DNA from: Podocnemis expansa
Taxonomy: Eukaryota > Chordata > Testudines > Podocnemididae
Reading direction: 5' to 3'
DNA length: 64,000 bases
NCBI GenBank assembly: GCA_007922195.1
Contig: ML681990.1
Span: 43,345,655 to 43,409,654 of the forward strand
The position numbers and the translations under genes are program-made. Position 1 is the first letter of the stretch. The number at the start of each line of letters is the position of its first letter. Below, in pieces: positions 1-11,400 of this stretch. The notes below the pieces were generated by a model that ran no database searches, was not told the DNA's origin, and saw only the letters and a program-made list of their open reading frames with translations.

Positions 1-249
1 TTGGAGCACAGGTGGTGTTCTCCTCGATCCTTCCAGTCAAGGCTAGAGGCCTGAGGAGAGAGATGCATCCTAAAGGTGAATGCCTGGCTGTGAAAATGGT
101 GTGGTCAGGAGGGATTTGGCTTCCTTGACCATGGAGTTCTGTTTCAGGACAGAGGATTGATAGGCAGAGATAGCCTTCATCTGTCCAGGAAGGGGAAGAG
201 CGTGTTTGGGCACAGACTGGCTGACCTAGTGAGGAGGGCTGTAAACTAG
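1..249 (+). pseudogene. CR1 ORF1 C-terminus (SGNH-esterase-like), partial
   Basis: The frame starting at base 3 reads QVVFSSILPV, a conserved esterase stretch of CR1/L2-type ORF1. It is lost to a frame change by about base 115. Frame 1 then reads FGFLDHG, GRDSLHLSRKGK and LADLVRRAVN, ending at TAG (247-249). The D-x-x-H of DSLHLS matches the block that holds the catalytic histidine of SGNH hydrolases. In CR1 this protein is thought to help form the retrotransposition particle. The copy is broken by at least one frameshift, and its N-terminus lies outside the window. Assigning it to ORF1 rests on family knowledge plus its position just before ORF2. Confidence 0.75.
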
Positions 250-536
250 GTTCAACGAGGGAAGGAGACCAAAGCCCACAGGTAAGTGACAGTGTGGGTG
301 ATCTGGGGGAAGGGATGCAACTTGGGGGTTGCTGGGACTGTAGCACCAGCAATAAAAGAGAAGGTAGTTGGAACATGGGGGGGGGGGAATCAAATAATTG
401 TCTTAAGTGTTCTACTGAAGCCCCAATACATGAGGAGAGTGGGGGAGGAGAACTCCAAGGAAAAAATGCAAGGAGATTTATGTAATAGAATTGAAAATCA
501 AAAAATGACAAAGTAGGGCAATCGGCCAGGTATTTT

Positions 537-3317
537 AGGTGCCTATACACTAATGCGAGGAGCCTGGGAAATAAGCAAGAAGAATTGGTAGTACTAGCGC
601 AGACATGGAACTATGATATCGTAGGAATAACAGAGACGTGGTGGGATAGTCTGCACGACTGGAGCTCTGCCACAGATGGGTATAAACTGTTCAGAAAAGA
701 CAGGCAGGGAAGAAGAGGAATAGCAGCATATGTGAAAGAGCTCTATGACTGCTCAGAGCTCCATTATGGAAGTGGAAGCATGCCAGTAGAAAGTCTGTGG
801 GTTACATTGAGAGGGGAAAGCAACAAGGGGGATGTTGTGGTGGGTGCCTGCTATAGACCACCAGACCAGAAGCAGGAGGTGGATGAGGTGTTCTATGGAC
901 AACTAGCGGAAGCTTCTAGATCACAAGCCCTGGTGCTGATGGGGGACTTCAATTACCCTGACATCTGCTGGGAGGCCAAAAAAGCAGTGCATGGGCAATC
1001 CAGGAAGTTTTTAGAGAATGTTGGGGACAACTTTTTAGTACAAATGCTAGAGGAACCAACTAGAGGCCTTGCACCTCTTGACCTGCTGCTCACAAACAGG
1101 GAAGAATTGAGATCAGAGAGGTAGAAGTAATGGCAAGCTAGGCAGTAGTGACCATGACATGGTTGAGTTCAGGATCCTAATTAAAGGAAGGAAAGAAGCA
1201 AAACAGAAACCCTGGACTTCAAAGAAGGAGATTTTGGCTCCTTCAGGGAACTGATGGGCAGGATCCCTTGGGAAGCTAATCTGAAGGGGAAGGGAGTCCA
1301 AGAGAGTTGGTTATATTTTTAAAAAAAACCCTGCGAAGGGCAGAGGAAGTTGCCATTCCAATTAGGAGAAAGAACAAACGTGAGGCAGCCAGAATGGCTT
1401 AGCAGAGAATTCTGCTCTGAGCTTAAACATAAAAAGGAAGCTTACAGGAAGTGGAAGCTTGGTCAGATGACTAAGGAGGCATATAAAGATATTGCTAGGG
1501 ACTGCAGGGATAAAATCAGAAAGGCCAAAGGACAAATGGAGTTCCAGCTAGCGAGCAATGTAAAGGATAACAAGAAGGGGTTCTACAAGTATGTTAATAA
1601 GAAGAGGACCAGGAATGGTGTAGGTCCCTTGCTGAATGGGGCAGGCATCCTCGTGACAGAGGACGAGGGAAAAGCTGAAGTACTCAATGCTTTTTTTGCT
1701 TCAGTTTTCAGAGGCAGGGTCAGCTCCCAGTCCACTACCATGGGTAGGGCAGATTGGAGAGAAGAAGAGAGGCCCTTGGTGATGGAAGGTCAGGTTAGGG
1801 ACTGCTTAAAGAAGCTGGATGTGCACAAGTCCATGGGGCCGGACGAACTGCATCCAAGGGTGCTAAGGGAATTGGCTGATGAGATAGCAGCACTGCTGGC
1901 CGTTATCTTTCAAAACTCATGGAGAACGGGGGAGGTGCCAGAGGATTGGAAAAAAAGCAAATGTAGTGCCTATTTTCAAGAAAGAGAAAAGGAGGATCTG
2001 GGGAATTACAGATCTGTCAGCCTCACCTCAATCCCTGGAAAAATTATGGAGCAGGTTCTCAAAGAATCCATCCTCAAACACTTAGAGGAAAATAAAGTGA
2101 TCAGGAACAGTCAGCATGGATTCACCAAGGGTAAATCATGCCTGACCAATTTCATCTCCTTCTATGATCAGATGACTGGTTTTCTGGATGCAGGAAGAAC
2201 CGTTGATGTGATATACCTTGATTTTAGCAAGGCTTTTGATAGAGTTCCCCACAGCATTCTCATTGGGAAATTAAGGAAGTATGGGTTGGATAGGTGGACT
2301 GTAAGGTGGATAGAAAACTGGCTAGGTCAACGGTTTCAGCGTGTAGGAATCAATGGTTCCATGTCTAGCTGGCAACCAGTAACGAGTGGTGTGCCCCAGG
2401 GGTTGGTCCTGGGCCTAGTTCTGTTCAACATTTTCATCAATGATTTGGATGATGGAATAGACTGCACTCTCAGTAAGTTTGCAGATGACACCAAGCTGGG
2501 GTGAACAGTAGACACGTTGGAGGGCAAGGACAGGATTCAGGGAGACCTAGAAAAATTGGAACAGTGGGCCAATAGAAATCTTATGAGGTCCAATAAGGAC
2601 AAGTATAAAATCCTGCACGTGGGACGAAAAAACCCCATGCACTGCTACAGGCTGGGGAACATTCAGCTAAGTAGCAGCAGTGTAGAAAAGGACCTGGGGG
2701 TCATGGTGGATGGGAAGCTAGATATGAGTCAGCAGTGTGCTCTTGCTGCCAAAAAGGCCAATGGCATACTGGGCTGCATCAGAAGAAGTGTTACCAGCAG
2801 ATCAAGGGATGTGATCATTCCCCTCTATTCTGCATTGGTGAGGCCACATCTCAAATACTGTGTTCAGTTTTAGGCTCCCCACTACAAAAAGGACAGGGAC
2901 ATGCTAGAGAGAGTTCAGTGGAGGGCAACCAAAATGATTAAAGGGCTGGAGCACAAGCCCTATGAGGCAAGACTGAAAGCATTAGGCTTATTTAGTCTGC
3001 AGAAGAGAAGATTGAGGGGGGATTTGATAGCAACCTTCAACTACTTGAAGGGATGCTCCAAGGAAGATGAAGCTCGACTGTTCTCGGTAATAACAGAGGA
3101 CAGAACGAGGAGCAATGGTCTCAAGTTGCAGTTAGGGAGGTCGAGGCTGGATATTAGAATAAACTTTTTTACTAGGCGAGTGGTGAAGCATTGGAATGAG
3201 CTGCCGAGGGAGGTGGTGGAATCTCCATTTTTGGAGGTGGTTAAGCCCGGCTGGACAAAACCATGGCTGGGATGGTTTAGTGGGAATGGTCCTGCCTCCG
3301 GCAGAGGGTTGGACTAG
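537..3317 (+). pseudogene. CR1 ORF2 (endonuclease plus reverse transcriptase), decayed
   Basis: The endonuclease domain (about 540-1180) shows [40 protein letters not shown] and, after a frame change, SDHDMVEF with the catalytic SDH. The RT domain (about 1350-2504) shows [16 protein letters not shown] (motif A), GVPQG and the catalytic FADD. The C-terminal part runs to 3317. The main frame is shared by 585-1124, 1350-2504, 2517-2873 and 2901-3317. Lesions are TAG at 1122-1124, frame changes between about 1125 and 1350, TGA at 2502-2504 and TAG at 2871-2873. The protein would nick DNA and prime reverse transcription on it. With few lesions across about 2.8 kb, the insertion is moderately old rather than ancient. 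Confidence 0.92.
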
Positions 3318-3360
3318 ATGACTTGTGAGGTCTCTTCCAACCTTATCATTCTATAATACT

Positions 3361-5229
3361 CTGCAAAGATAAATCAACCTATATTACATTGACTTACAGC
3401 CACCACATTAATTACTTCAGTGTCTGATGTTCACACTACCCTCCTGTGGTCAGTAGTGTGCATCCTTACCAGGAACATTTCCACTGAGCTAAAAAGGGAC
3501 AGTGTGGGGAGTTGAGAGCCTGGTCTAAACACACCTCTGCCAGAAGTCTGGCTGCCCCAAAGGCTCCCTTCTCCCCACCAAGAGAAGCCACCAGGAACTT
3601 CACACCCCGGGGAGCCAGAAAGAGAACCCACCCATGCTTCTCCCCTCCCCATTCCCAACCAGGAGTAGGATCTAGCCTCTCACCAGGCTTTCCTGTCACA
3701 AGAATGCCAGCTAACAGCCAGTGTAGGGAATGGAGCATCTACACTGACATTGTGTCACCATACTTCTCACATCCTGTTGAGGTGGTTTTATGTCAGCATG
3801 GCAGATGAGTTAAATCAAGGGGATGAGCATTTCCGTGCATACACTTCCACTGTTTTGTCAAAACAATGCTGATTTGTCAACAAAAAACTGTGCAGATCAG
3901 TCCTTACTGTAAATGCATTAATTGTCACTTCTGAATTAAGCCAATTTTATGCTCCAATTTCATACTGAGCTCTGAACTTGCAGACTTCATGTGTCTGCTT
4001 AAAGCCCCAATGAAAATCAACAGCAGACTAACAGTGCAGAGCTCAATCCTGCAGAGATTGTAGAGGCAAAACTTTCTGAAGGCAAAGGAGAATGAAGCTA
4101 CCGAATAAGAAGAAATTTCCTGTCTCAGTAACTATTGCTATTCACTGAAATAACATCAATATATTCACTGTGGAGCATGATGGGGTGTATATTGCACACA
4201 AGTTGTGATACGGTTAATGTGGACTTGGGGCCTATTGACATACCATGCTGCACACAGCCGGTGGACCAAACTGAATTGATAAAGCCTAGGTTTTGGTCAG
4301 GGGATGGGGTAAAAGTGGAGCACTGGTAAAGGGCTATCAACAGAGGAAGTTTAGGGCAGAAAAGAGCTACAGAAAGAGAGAAAGGAACTTTAGTCACTGA
4401 GGGAAGAGAGATTAGGAGGGTAAGTGATGGAGAGCAGGAGAGTAAGGTCTAGGTTCCTCAGAGTAGAGAAGGCTAGCAAAAAGACATGGAGAGAGAAATT
4501 TGGAGACGTGTCCTGATAGAGCAGTAGTTGGATTTCCTAGGAAAGAAGCCTGGGAGGCAGTTAAATGGGGGCTAGGACACAGGAAGCCAGACACACAAAA
4601 GATCAAACCCAAGGACAGCAAAAGGGAGTATCAACACACACTTGCTGGTTTGGGATTTTGCTGGATTCCCATGAGAGGCCTGAAAGTCCTAACTCTGACG
4701 TTAGGAGTGGACATGGAGAGATTATGGGTGAGAAAGGCCTGAGGAAGGCTACAGTAGGAAAGAGTCCAGAGAGGAAAACAGAAAGGAGTTAAATAAAAGC
4801 AGAGCTTGGTCACAGGTTGCAAGATCTCTAGACAGGAACTGGTGTAGTTGGAGAGCCAGGTTCCCCTTCTTGTCATTGGGAAGGTTACATGAGATTCTGA
4901 GGAGGGGACAAGGATGATGGAGAAGCCTGAGAAAGAAAAGCATGAGCACCACAAGGCCCAGAGTTTGGGCTAAAGACATTCTTGTAAGGACACTGGGATT
5001 GTTACCTGGATTTTGTTACCTAGCAGAGGATGATACTAAACCATGACCAGGCCACTGTTAGGGTAAAATATCAATGCCAGCACCTTAAGCCTCATAAATA
5101 CAGCAACTGACCAAATAGCCTGCATGCAGGCTGTCTTTTCAATATTCTCCCCTGAATGCATGTCTCTTCTCACATACCCATCCCTGCCTGATGTCATATA
5201 TCCCTTCAACTCTGCCTACCATATATGAA
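3361..5229. other. No gene seen; presumed SCAMP1 intron 1
   Basis: No coding region or recognised repeat could be supported here. The open frames are short and lack domain features. The stretch from about 4140 to 5229 is purine-rich and could be the body of an old LTR belonging to the poly(A)-signal region that follows, but no start was found. Confidence 0.4.
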
Positions 5230-5530
5230 ACATAGTATTTTCCTACCTGTTGAGGCCACTCCCCCCCCCCCACCATCCTGACCCTTTAACCATATATAGA
5301 GTTGTCTTTCCCACAGGAAGCAAAAGAACTGCTAGAAAACCAGTAAACAAGCAGTCTGTGTATACAAGCAATTGCCATGATACTTCCATTTTGAAGCTGA
5401 TACTGTTTTGTTTAGTGTTCCCTGTACAGGAACTGTAAATAAACTTCCTCAGTGTTGTCTGTACTGCCCGATCCTTTTTGGAGGGACCTTTCCAGCTTTA
5501 CACCAGAATTCTGAGTTTCCAGAAGTGTGG
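5230..5530 (+). repeat. Possible LTR 3' portion with poly(A) signal
   Basis: A short run resembles the R/U5 end of a vertebrate endogenous retroviral LTR. AATAAA lies at 5438-5443, followed by a GT-rich stretch (CAGTGTTGTCTGTACTG). No matching second LTR or internal retroviral sequence is adjacent, so at most it is a solo LTR. The 5' boundary is not defined. The call rests on general LTR architecture only. Confidence 0.25.
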
Positions 5531-5732
5531 TAACACCATGCTCAAGCAGCCACCAGCAAAGGGTGCTAGACAGGAGACAGCTTCTATGCCACATCCAGCC
5601 AAGAGGGCATGTGCCAGAAGCAAATCCATTCTTCCACATTGAAATAATCTAGAATTATGTAAGATTAAACAAACTTTAAACTCATTGAGAATTGCTCTAA
5701 TCCCATAGCCTCTAGAACTTTATTAGCTAAAG

Positions 5733-7407
5733 CAGTGTCTCAAACTTATGGTCCATGGGTCAGATATGGCCTATGACCTTGTCCAATATGGCCCTCAGAG
5801 CAGCACAGGGCCATACCAATGTTCCCCTGCTGCCTTTGGCAGCAAGCTGGAGGCAAGGGGTGGGACAGGAGCATGGAGCCCACCCCCTGAGCTGGCCTGC
5901 CCCACCCCCAAGGGCACAGCAGGCAGCCAGAGGCAGGGCAGTAACATGGCACCTGGCCTCTGGGCCAGTCTGTCTCCCCCCCACACCCCTGGGTGGCATT
6001 GGGGGGGGACAGAGCCAGAGGTCCCCTTGCCTCTGCTGCACAGCAGACAGACAGTCTTCCTTCCTGCCCTGCCCCTGGCTGGCCACCGTGCCCCAGGGGG
6101 TAGAAAGTGGGCCAGTTTCTGGCTGAGGCTTTCCAGGGGCAAGTCCCTGGAAAGTAGCCATTCAGCAGAGTTTGGGCCACTCTGCCCTGGCCTCTCCTCT
6201 CTCACAGCTCTGAATGGGCCCTCTCCAGAGCCTGGGAGGTGAACCACCTCTGTTCAGCCCTGGAGAGTGGCTGGGGACAAAGTTGCCCTCACTAGCACCC
6301 TCCAGACAGATGCTGGCCAGCTCTCCACTCCCTTGGGCAGGGCAGCCGGTCAGGGCAAGGCAGGCTGGAATGGTGCTCTGCAGTAGTGGGAGGGGGGCCT
6401 CTGGCTCCGGCCAAACGCCCAAGGCAGGAAGAGGAACTGCTGGCCCCTCACCCCTTGCAGCACATAGCCAGGGCAGGAAAGCAGGAGGGAAATTTAAATT
6501 CCTCCCTCTCCTCTGGGCTCCAGCTCCATGGTTGGAGGTGGCAGCTCCTCTAGATTGGGGCTGAGTACCACTGGGTAAGGGAGGCAGCCCTGGAGGAATT
6601 GGGGCAGAACCAAGGCATGAGGATCCAGGAGGTGGCCATGGCATAGGTTGTAGGGCACCTGGAGCTGCCACACCATGGCGCAGCTGGACTGAGGAGGGGA
6701 GGCTGGAGACAGGCCACAGCTACAGGGCTGTGGGAGGGTAGCAGTCACAGGCCCAAGGGCCCCAGTGGGAGAGGGAGATAATTGCATGTGGGGCAAGATG
6801 CACAGCCTGTGCCCCCCCCCTTTTTTTTTTTTTAAGGGAGCAATGCTCCTACCGCACCCCTCCCCCTTCAGCATTGGGAGCTGCAGCTGCTCCACCCTGC
6901 CAACATTGTGGCCTGGGTGGTGCAAGGGCAGATGCACCAGGTGGTGTCCCAAAACCAAGCAGCCTGGGTTGGGGCCCCTGTAATCCAGCCTTAGTATGGG
7001 ACACTTTTAGTGCCCAAAACCATATGCTAGCAGATTTTGTTATATTGGTTGTTCTGACAGCAACAGAGATGGTAAGAAAATCTGCCAGTACACAGTTTTC
7101 AGCACTACATCCTGGGTACCAGAAAGCCTCAGTACATCACTGCTGCCTACTGCCAGTGGAACTGCATAGGGCCCACACAGCTGCCCTCTCCACTGCTACT
7201 GCACTACCTTTGGCAGCAAACTGAAGGCAAGGAGTGAGGCAAGACTGCAATGCTTGGCTTCTGGGCTGGCCTGCCTTACACATCCAGTGCATGGATGGGG
7301 GGTGGGGGGGCACAATAGGGCAACTGGTTCAGGGACACATTTTGGCCTACATCAAGTGTCCTGCCCTCCAATTCAACCTGTCACACCAAATGAGTTTGAC
7401 ACCACTG
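5733..7407. mobile_element. hAT-type nonautonomous DNA transposon, 1.67 kb
   Basis: The terminal inverted repeats read CAGTGTCTCAAACTTATGG on the left and, reverse-complemented, CAGTGGTGTCAAACTCATTTGG on the right. The flanking 8-mers agctaaag (5725-5732) and atctagag (7408-7415) match at 6 of 8 positions, which fits a decayed 8-bp hAT target duplication. The interior is GC-rich and holds no transposase. A segment near 5826-5900 recurs near 7195-7275, suggesting internal duplication or a nested insertion. Open frames on both strands inside it come from GC-rich sequence and are not genes. Confidence 0.75.
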
Positions 7408-7493
7408 ATCTAGAGCATTTCTTAGGTAGCTTGATTGCTTACTACCTTTAACAACATTTCTTTCCAATACTCTATTAAGAAACCTACAGAGGG

Positions 7494-7514
7494 GAAAAAA
7501 AAAAAAAAAAAAAA
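7494..7514. repeat. Poly(A) homopolymer
   Basis: A run of about 21 A interrupts the sequence just beyond the candidate minus-strand 3' end. Read on the minus strand it is oligo(T), downstream of the presumed cleavage site. Confidence 0.8.
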
Positions 7515-7544
7515 GACAGGACACTGAAGGTCAAAAGGTTTGAA

Positions 7545-8254
7545 ATTCATTTCAGAGAGACTTTTGGTTTTAATGCTATAATTTATACAAGAGTAAATCA
7601 ATATATATTTTTACACAAACCAAATCCATTGTAGGATAGACAAGCTCACTGGAGCAGAACCCTGGAATTATGAACACCTTTGGAAAGAAGGCTGTTCAAA
7701 AAAATCAGAAGCGTTCATAACTACTGTTATTGTTGTTCTTTCAGAAGTTGACAACTGACGCATTTTGAAACTTTACTATGCAGAACCATCATAATTTAGA
7801 TGAAACAGGCACAGAAAGTTTCCTTACCTAGCCCCCCAAAAAATTAAACTTCCCTTTCTTTAGTAGTCTACGTTTAACACAGTACTTGCTTCTCTTTTTA
7901 AGTGTTCAGTATGCACAAAAAAATGCCAAGACAAAAGCCCAACACTAAAAAACTGCTGCAGAAAAACATATTGGCACTAGTTTTACAATGACAATTGAAA
8001 AAAATCTAAGTAACCAGATAGTTTATCCTGTACTGCTTAAGGATCAAAGTTATATAGGCTTGGGGAAAAAAATCTTTAGTGGTACTCTGCTTGAGGTTGC
8101 TAATAGGTTTTTTTATGGCCAAGCTGCAAAACTCTTGAAGCATCATTAGAATCCTCAGTGTGGCTTCAGGTTGTTGTTCAAGCCAGTGAAGACAGGCACT
8201 GCACTCTTTTGCTTGTATGTGTGAGATCCTCTGCCATTCTCTCCTACATTCTTG
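7545..8254 (-). other. Possible 3' UTR with ATTAAA poly(A) signal
   Basis: This AT-rich sequence shows no recognised transposon. Read on the minus strand it ends with the variant poly(A) signal ATTAAA at 7574-7569. A short stretch follows, then a T-rich downstream element. This is the normal order at a vertebrate 3' end, but such motifs also arise by chance in AT-rich DNA. Confidence 0.22.
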
Positions 8255-8404
8255 TTAGCAACCAGTCATGCTGTTTCTCTTGTCGTCTCTGACTTCTTCT
8301 GCAAGTTGCTTTAGTTTTTCCAGGCTTTTCAAAATATCGACGACACCTGATTTCCTGATACCATGGTCTACTGCTATGTTACTGAGGCTACCACCATTGT
8401 CAAA
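8255..8404 (-). CDS. Candidate terminal coding exon, unidentified
   Basis: On the minus strand a pyrimidine-rich tract (8408-8430) and an AG precede an open frame of 49 codons that ends in TAA (8257-8255). It contains GIRKSGVVDILKSLEKLKQ and then LAEEVRDDKRNSMTGC. This is a charged, probably helical, heptad-like stretch that reads like protein rather than random translation. The frame is open back to 8437. Downstream on the same strand is 0.7 kb of AT-rich, UTR-like sequence. ATTAAA (7574-7569) follows, about 25 bases before a plausible cleavage zone and a T-rich tract. I do not recognise the protein; it is not SCAMP1. It could be the end of a gene nested in SCAMP1 intron 1, an old gene remnant, or chance. 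Confidence 0.22.
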   Translation of the reverse strand, partial: FDNGGSLSNIAVDHGIRKSGVVDILKSLEKLKQLAEEVRDDKRNSMTGC

Positions 8405-8437
8405 CTTTGGTTTGGTGGGGAGAAGGAGGGGTTGACA

Positions 8438-11400
8438 CTATTTCAAGCTTTTTGTCAACTAGAAATTGACACTTCTTGCTTCCTGCTGCTCACCATTTTG
8501 TTTAGTCATACAATAGTTGCTTTATTTTGGTCTCTGCTGCTGCTTAATTGCATACTTTTGGTTCCAAATGAGGTGTGTGGACAGTGCAGTTGAGCAGTCA
8601 GTTCTTAACGCTGGTGTTCATATCTCTGGGTATATAAAGCTTACTGATGAATAAGACACCTTTAAGGTATCTATACAAATTCACAGTTCTAAGTATTATT
8701 GTGTTTCTCAGTGAGAGAAAATTGCCTGTAATAGTCATATTTACTACATTAAGTTACATGAATGAACATCAGCAAGTGAAAAAACATAATTCAAAATAAT
8801 CTGAGCATATTAATGCTATAAAATATCAAGTGTGATTCCTATTTCACAGCAATAGTACACTAAATGGATTTTTTCCAGCAGGTTTTAACCGCAGAATGAA
8901 CCTTCTGAGAAGTTCTCAAACAGCTGTTAACTCCTACCTATTTTACTCCTTCATTTCCTCTTGACCCTCACAACACTTGAGCTTGAGTTAATCACTCACA
9001 TTTTAAATAAGGATATTACCAAATCAGACAACTAAACAAAGCAACTGAAAAAATTCTCAAGTATTTTCAGCTATGCCATGTAGATCTATTTTAGGCAGTC
9101 TCTAATTAACCCTGTTCTGTGCAACACATTCCAAAAATATAACAGCACAAAGACTATAACTTGAAAACATTATACACAAAAGTTAATTTTTTTCCTACCA
9201 AATGCTCCAGTTTAAGGCTTGTCTACACTTCAAATCTCGTGGTTTAACTTCAGTTGTATCACACTAGAATGCCTTCCACCCAAAACATTTGTTGCTGCAA
9301 GTTATCTAGTGTTTTAACGTACATTAAACTCACTTTGCACATGCATTTACGGATATGCACGATCAGTTTACCTAAAGCACAGCAAGTTTATATTCATCCC
9401 CATCCTGAGACAACTGCACATCTTTCAGGTTTCTCACAGTTATCCCACACTACTTTGCTGGCTACCTAGGTCATCCCATCTCTGTTTATCTGTGTGGTCT
9501 CTAGTCTAGTTGTCTGAGATATCATGACTGGATGTCAACTTCCTGTTCAAATGCTGAGCATGGCAAGATTGTCTTTTGCTATTCCAGCTCGTGTGGCATT
9601 TGCAAGCTTAATTACTGATCAGCCAAGATTCATGCTTCACTATAGTCAGTGGTGAGATCCAGGACTTCATTTTCCTCTGGGGAGAGAGGTTTGGCGAGTC
9701 ACATCTGAATGGCAGTCATTAACCAACTGTACAAGCAGCTGTAACAACAAAAGCAGGATTGAGGAGACAGCTGGGATACACCACAGTTGCTAGAGCTCCT
9801 TTGCCTTACTGCAGGTGCATCGGACTGCTAACTACCACAGGACCCTTTGAAGGCCTACCAAAAATATCTGCTGGTACTAGGAGAAGCAGAATTGTATGTT
9901 GGCTGGAGCTCATCCCACTCAACTACAGTTTACCATGGATTCCCCCCCCACAAAAAAATCCTCCAAACCAGGAGCTTGTTAAATTGGTAAACCTGGGAGC
10001 AATTAATTTCAGAGACCCAGGGGAACACTGAATCAAAGCCAGAGGATCAACCTGAACTACAAACAAAAGGCCCAAACGATGAAGGAGATCAACACCAGTA
10101 AATATGCAACAGACCTATGGTAGAATTGGACAGCATAGCTCCAGGCATCATAAAGTTTACCTTCTCTCTGCTTTCTGAACTTTTCTTCAACACCACATCC
10201 TATCACTCCACAGCAGAAAAGGAGGGATCTGCTAGAGACTGTGCAAACCCTCCATCCTTTTATTTCTATAAATGTGTCAACATACAGCCACCACTTATGC
10301 TTGTTTTGCATCATTATACACAAACCTACAGTGCAGTTAGTGGTCTTTCATCCAGTCACTCCATTTCCCCGTTCCACATAACAATTGCACTGGAAGGGTT
10401 TACCAGAAGACTGTTACAAGAGACACATTTTAAGTAGCAATTACAGAAAAGAAAATGCAAAAAAAAAAAAAAAAATACAAAACACCACATTTCTGACTCA
10501 GGGTTTCATTGATAAACAAAGCCCTAAGCTAATGAGTTATTAATCAAATCATGCCATACTCAGGTCCAGAACGATTTTAAGACAATTAATTCACACACAT
10601 ACACACCCTCTGACATACTAGAGAATTCTATTAATTTTTGAAGTACACTTATACTGATCTGTAGGTGCTAAATGTAAGAACCTTAAAGCACAGATAATAC
10701 TCTAATTTGGCACAAAGACTGCACAGCAATGAAGCTCTCTTGGTACTGCCATATTGCATGTGGTTCCCTTTTACTCCTGCACCAGATTCTGGGCAGCCAT
10801 CCTATGCAGCACCACAGTAGGTCTTCCCAGTTCTTCTAAACCTTTTCTAGCCACACATCTCAAGGTAACATCCCCAAACATAAGAACAGTCTGCAGAAGT
10901 ACACAAGTAGTTGCAAGCCTCACGAATGCATTCTTTTTAACTTGCCACTCAACCGCTCACATCCAACCTGGAATTTAGTTCCTTTACTCCACAATGACAG
11001 AAATCACCCCCACTTCTACTGCCACCCAGCAGTCAGACTTCGAGGTTCCTACACAGAGAAGAAAGATAATGTAAACATCTTACCACCTCCAAGCACACCC
11101 AAGACTAGGAAGAGTCTATTGGAAAGAAAATGTCAAATTGAAGGGGAAAAGCAACATTTTATCAGTGCGGGCATACAGGCTAAAATGTAACTACCTTGGG
11201 GGGAAAAGTACGTGGGAGGATGGAACCCTATAGCACCAGGACAAGGGGGGCGGGGGGGGGGGGGAGAACTGCAGCTAGAGATGAAGAGACAATCTCCTGG
11301 AGCATGTGACCTAGGCACTTTGTAATTTTGCAGTTTTACAAAAATTTTGAAATGAGTTTTTATTGCTCACAACATTCAAACTATTATTCCTTCGTACTGA

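Larger units (their letters stand above)
1..3360 (+). mobile_element. CR1 LINE, near full length, cut by window edge
   Basis: A non-LTR retrotransposon of the CR1 clade. It shows the end of an ORF1 esterase domain, then a linker, then ORF2 with an AP-endonuclease and a reverse transcriptase. A short 3' UTR follows, ending in the ATTCTATAAT-type 3' terminus (about 3349-3360) typical of CR1. The 5' end lies outside the window. ORF2 carries stops and frame changes, so this copy is dead. It lies antisense to SCAMP1 in the presumed intron 1. CR1 copies are usually 5'-truncated to a few hundred bases, so more than 3.3 kb is unusually long. Confidence 0.93.

Noticed and set aside
5746..6671. Overlapping open frames of 116-169 codons on both strands
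   Set aside because: They fall in the GC-rich interior of a hAT-type element and are proline/glycine-rich without motifs.
9217..10450. MITE start (GGCTTGTCTACACTTC) suggesting a 1.2 kb element
   Set aside because: No matching inverted end or target duplication was found on the right.
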